This document shows, one piece after another, positions 62,409 through 64,000 of a DNA stretch of 64,000 nucleotides (position 1 is its first letter; every line of letters begins with the position of its first letter). Origin of the DNA: JAPOXR01 sp963664715 (GTDB taxonomy: Bacteria; Pseudomonadota; Alphaproteobacteria; Rhodobacterales; Rhodobacteraceae). The notes below the pieces were generated by a model, which was not told where the DNA came from, did not search any database, and worked only from the letters and a program-made list of their open reading frames with translations. The position numbers and the translations under genes are program-made. Where the stretch lies: the NCBI GenBank assembly GCA_963664715.2, contig CAXXUY010000001.1:744001-808000 (forward strand), read 5' to 3'.

Positions 62409-62894
62409 ATGCCGGGCGGGAATCCAGTCAGCATCATGAACATGCGCGCACTCTTCGACATGAAGGGCCCGCGGGAGGATGTTGCACGTGCAATTGGCGC
62501 ATCGGAACTGCCGCACCAGCCGAACACCAGAACCGAGAATGACGGTCACGAAATCTACTGGGTCGGACCGGAATACTGGATACTCAGCGCTCCTCTCGAC
62601 AAGGAGCAGCACTGGGCCGATCGATTTGGTGAACTCGCAGACAATCCTGACCTGCTGGTGATTGTCGTTTCGGATCTCTATTGCTTCCTGGAGATCTGCG
62701 GAGATGGAGCCGAAGAAATCGTCGCCTCGTTGACCTCTCTGGACTTTGGAAGACTGGAAGCCGATGCTGCTCTGTTCACCGAAGTTCTGGGGCAGAAGGC
62801 ACTCCTGATCAAACGGCAGGATTCTTGGGAAATCGCAATTGAAAACAGTCTGAAGGACTTCCTGGTGAAGAGGCTGGAGATGTTAACAGGCTGA
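62409..62894 (+). CDS. soxG: Sarcosine oxidase gamma subunit
   Basis: Smallest of the remaining subunits, 161 residues. Seen: central WVGPEYWILSAP motif, the SDLYCFLEICGDGAEEIVASL stretch (GcvT-like half-domain) and LIKRQDSWEIAIENSLKDFLVKRL. The ATG directly follows the soxA stop (TGAATG). Completes the BDAG set. Confidence 0.88.
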   Translation: MPGGNPVSIMNMRALFDMKGPREDVARAIGASELPHQPNTRTENDGHEIYWVGPEYWILSAPLDKEQHWADRFGELADNPDLLVIVVSDLYCFLEICGDGAEEIVASLTSLDFGRLEADAALFTEVLGQKALLIKRQDSWEIAIENSLKDFLVKRLEMLTG

Positions 62895-63170
62895 CCATGA
62901 CCGGTTGCAGACGGGACGCGACAATCTGAATGATCTTGATCGGGGCCGCTGGCCAGGACGAATGGGTGGTCCTTCGCCTCTTTGCGACACCTGCAATGCC
63001 GGCCAGGCTTCGGTGCCGAGCCAGTTGTCACTTTCTTGACAACCCTCACCCGGATTCTGTTATCGGGATGATGCGGATTTGCAAGCGTGGCTGTGCCTGT
63101 TGCAGAACGGGTGCATCGGATCGCACGGCAGGATTTGCAGGTTGGCGTTCGAAATTGTGCGGGTGACTTG
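62895..63170. other. Spacer between soxG and the aminotransferase gene
   Basis: About 275 bp with no recognisable gene or hairpin. The gap is longer than any within the sox unit, so the aminotransferase gene may have its own promoter. Confidence 0.4.
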
Positions 63171-64000
63171 ATGCTCGAGATCAAGCCGGTACCGAGAAGT
63201 GGAATTCGCAGCGTCCGCAAGCACATGGTGGTTGCTGCGGATGAAGGGCCGCCCAATGCCATCTTTCTCGATTCCAACGAGAGTGCGTTCGGTCCGAGTG
63301 TTCATGCCGTTTCCGCATCAACCGCCTCGGCCGCGGCAATGCATCGATACATTGAAAACCAGGAGAGGTTGGTCGTGCCCGCCTTGGCACGGAGCCACGA
63401 CCTTGACCCGGACCGGATAGCAATCGGCTGTGGATCGGACGATCTGCTCGTGCGTCTTTGCCGCGCTTATCTGGAGCCGGGCACCGAACTCGTACGTTCG
63501 GTCAATTCCTACCTCAAGGTTCCCAATTACGCATATTCGAACGATGCGGTTCCGGTTTCCGTGCCAGACCGCGGGTTCGCTCCGGTTTGTGAAAACATGC
63601 TCGCAGCCGTAAACGGCCGGACACGCGTCGTCTATCTTGCGAATCCGGACAATCCATCGGGCAGCTATGTCGATGTAGCAACGGTACGATCTCTCCATGA
63701 ACGACTTCCGGGAAACGTCATTCTGGTCATTGACTGCGCCTATTTCGAATACGTCGCAGATGACGATCCGGATGGGTTCTTGCGCCTCGTGGAGGAGTCG
63801 GCAAACGTGGTCGTGACCAGGACGTTTTCAAAGGTCCACGGTCTGGCCGGCGCGCGGGTGGGTTGGATCTACGGGCCACCGGATGTCATCGATGCGGTCA
63901 ATCGGCTCTGCTACACGTTTCCGATTGCCACACAGTCCGTTGCCGCCGCACTTGCTGCACTGGATGACAGGGATCACACCGAGTTCGTGGCGAGTGAGAC
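63171..64000 (+). CDS. PLP-dependent aminotransferase, HisC-like (cut by the window edge)
   Basis: Fold-type I aminotransferase beginning at ATG 63171; 276 residues are visible and the frame is still open at 64000. Seen: LDSNESAFGPS N-terminal motif, AIGCGSDDLL cofactor-phosphate region, VYLANPDNPSG, DCAYFEYVADD with the PLP-ring Asp and Tyr, and RTFSKVHGLAGARVGW with the Schiff-base Lys. The motif set is that of the histidinol-phosphate/class I-II group. Context beside sarcosine oxidase is unusual for histidine synthesis, so another amino donor reaction is possible. Confidence 0.85.
   Translation, partial: MLEIKPVPRSGIRSVRKHMVVAADEGPPNAIFLDSNESAFGPSVHAVSASTASAAAMHRYIENQERLVVPALARSHDLDPDRIAIGCGSDDLLVRLCRAYLEPGTELVRSVNSYLKVPNYAYSNDAVPVSVPDRGFAPVCENMLAAVNGRTRVVYLANPDNPSGSYVDVATVRSLHERLPGNVILVIDCAYFEYVADDDPDGFLRLVEESANVVVTRTFSKVHGLAGARVGWIYGPPDVIDAVNRLCYTFPIATQSVAAALAALDDRDHTEFVASE

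Noticed and set aside
1..64000. tRNA genes, rRNA genes, CRISPR arrays, prophage
   Set aside because: Reading both strands by eye showed no cloverleaf-like genes with TTCRANNC arms in gaps, no regularly spaced repeats and no phage proteins; a covariance-model search would be decisive.

Overview
The window reads as a chromosomal segment of a GC-rich alphaproteobacterium. The basis is the gene order SUV3-type helicase, fdxA, carD; cobS/cobT of the alphaproteobacterial type; a Rhodobacter-like smoEFGKS-mtlK polyol operon; four-subunit sarcosine oxidase; and a ProVWX-type betaine importer. Much of it is metabolic accessory DNA, and there are clear signs of gene decay: one IS66-type insertion inside a gene and two ABC-transporter pseudogenes. 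No rRNA, tRNA, CRISPR or phage genes were recognised.

Layout. 0-11 kb: housekeeping block with an inositol-monophosphatase-family histidinol-phosphatase, an alpha/beta hydrolase coupled to an SCP2 protein, a TPR lipoprotein-like protein, SUV3-like helicase, FdxA, CarD, divergent cobS/cobT and a KefB/C-type antiporter. 11-16 kb: a compositionally distinct MMPL/RND exporter, a squalene-synthase-family enzyme and a decayed amino-acid ABC ATPase. 16-25 kb: a catabolic island in which an Lrp regulator, MetX-like acyltransferase/hydrolase, type III glutamine-synthetase-like ligase, glyoxalase I and Rieske oxygenase lie on the minus strand. Opposite them is a 1083-residue reductive dehalogenase fused to its own flavin and 2Fe-2S reductase. 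25-36.5 kb: polyol/tagatose catabolism with an ABC importer, three polyol dehydrogenases, a LacI regulator, a sugar kinase and GatZ.

36.5-44.4 kb: a Sel1-repeat protein, a fatty-acid-desaturase-like enzyme translationally coupled to a Rieske ferredoxin, a polar amino-acid ABC importer, and a VanA-like Rieske oxygenase. 44.5-50 kb: a decaying purine-salvage operon with adenine deaminase, a nucleoside hydrolase split by an IS66-family element that left an 8-bp target duplication, and a degenerate PotD-like binding protein. 50.4-64 kb: methylated-amine catabolism with a DUF1989-GcvT fusion, a betaine ABC importer, an AhpD-like protein, sarcosine oxidase BDAG and an aminotransferase cut by the window edge.

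Working together, the last block would import glycine betaine or a relative and demethylate it through GcvT-type and sarcosine-oxidase reactions to glycine and C1 units. The polyol block would oxidise hexitols to ketoses, phosphorylate tagatose and convert it to fructose phosphate. The most unusual object is the self-sufficient reductive dehalogenase with a visible internal duplication, placed head-to-head with a Rieske oxygenase across a palindrome-bearing intergenic region. This suggests, without proving it, a pathway for a halogenated aromatic compound.
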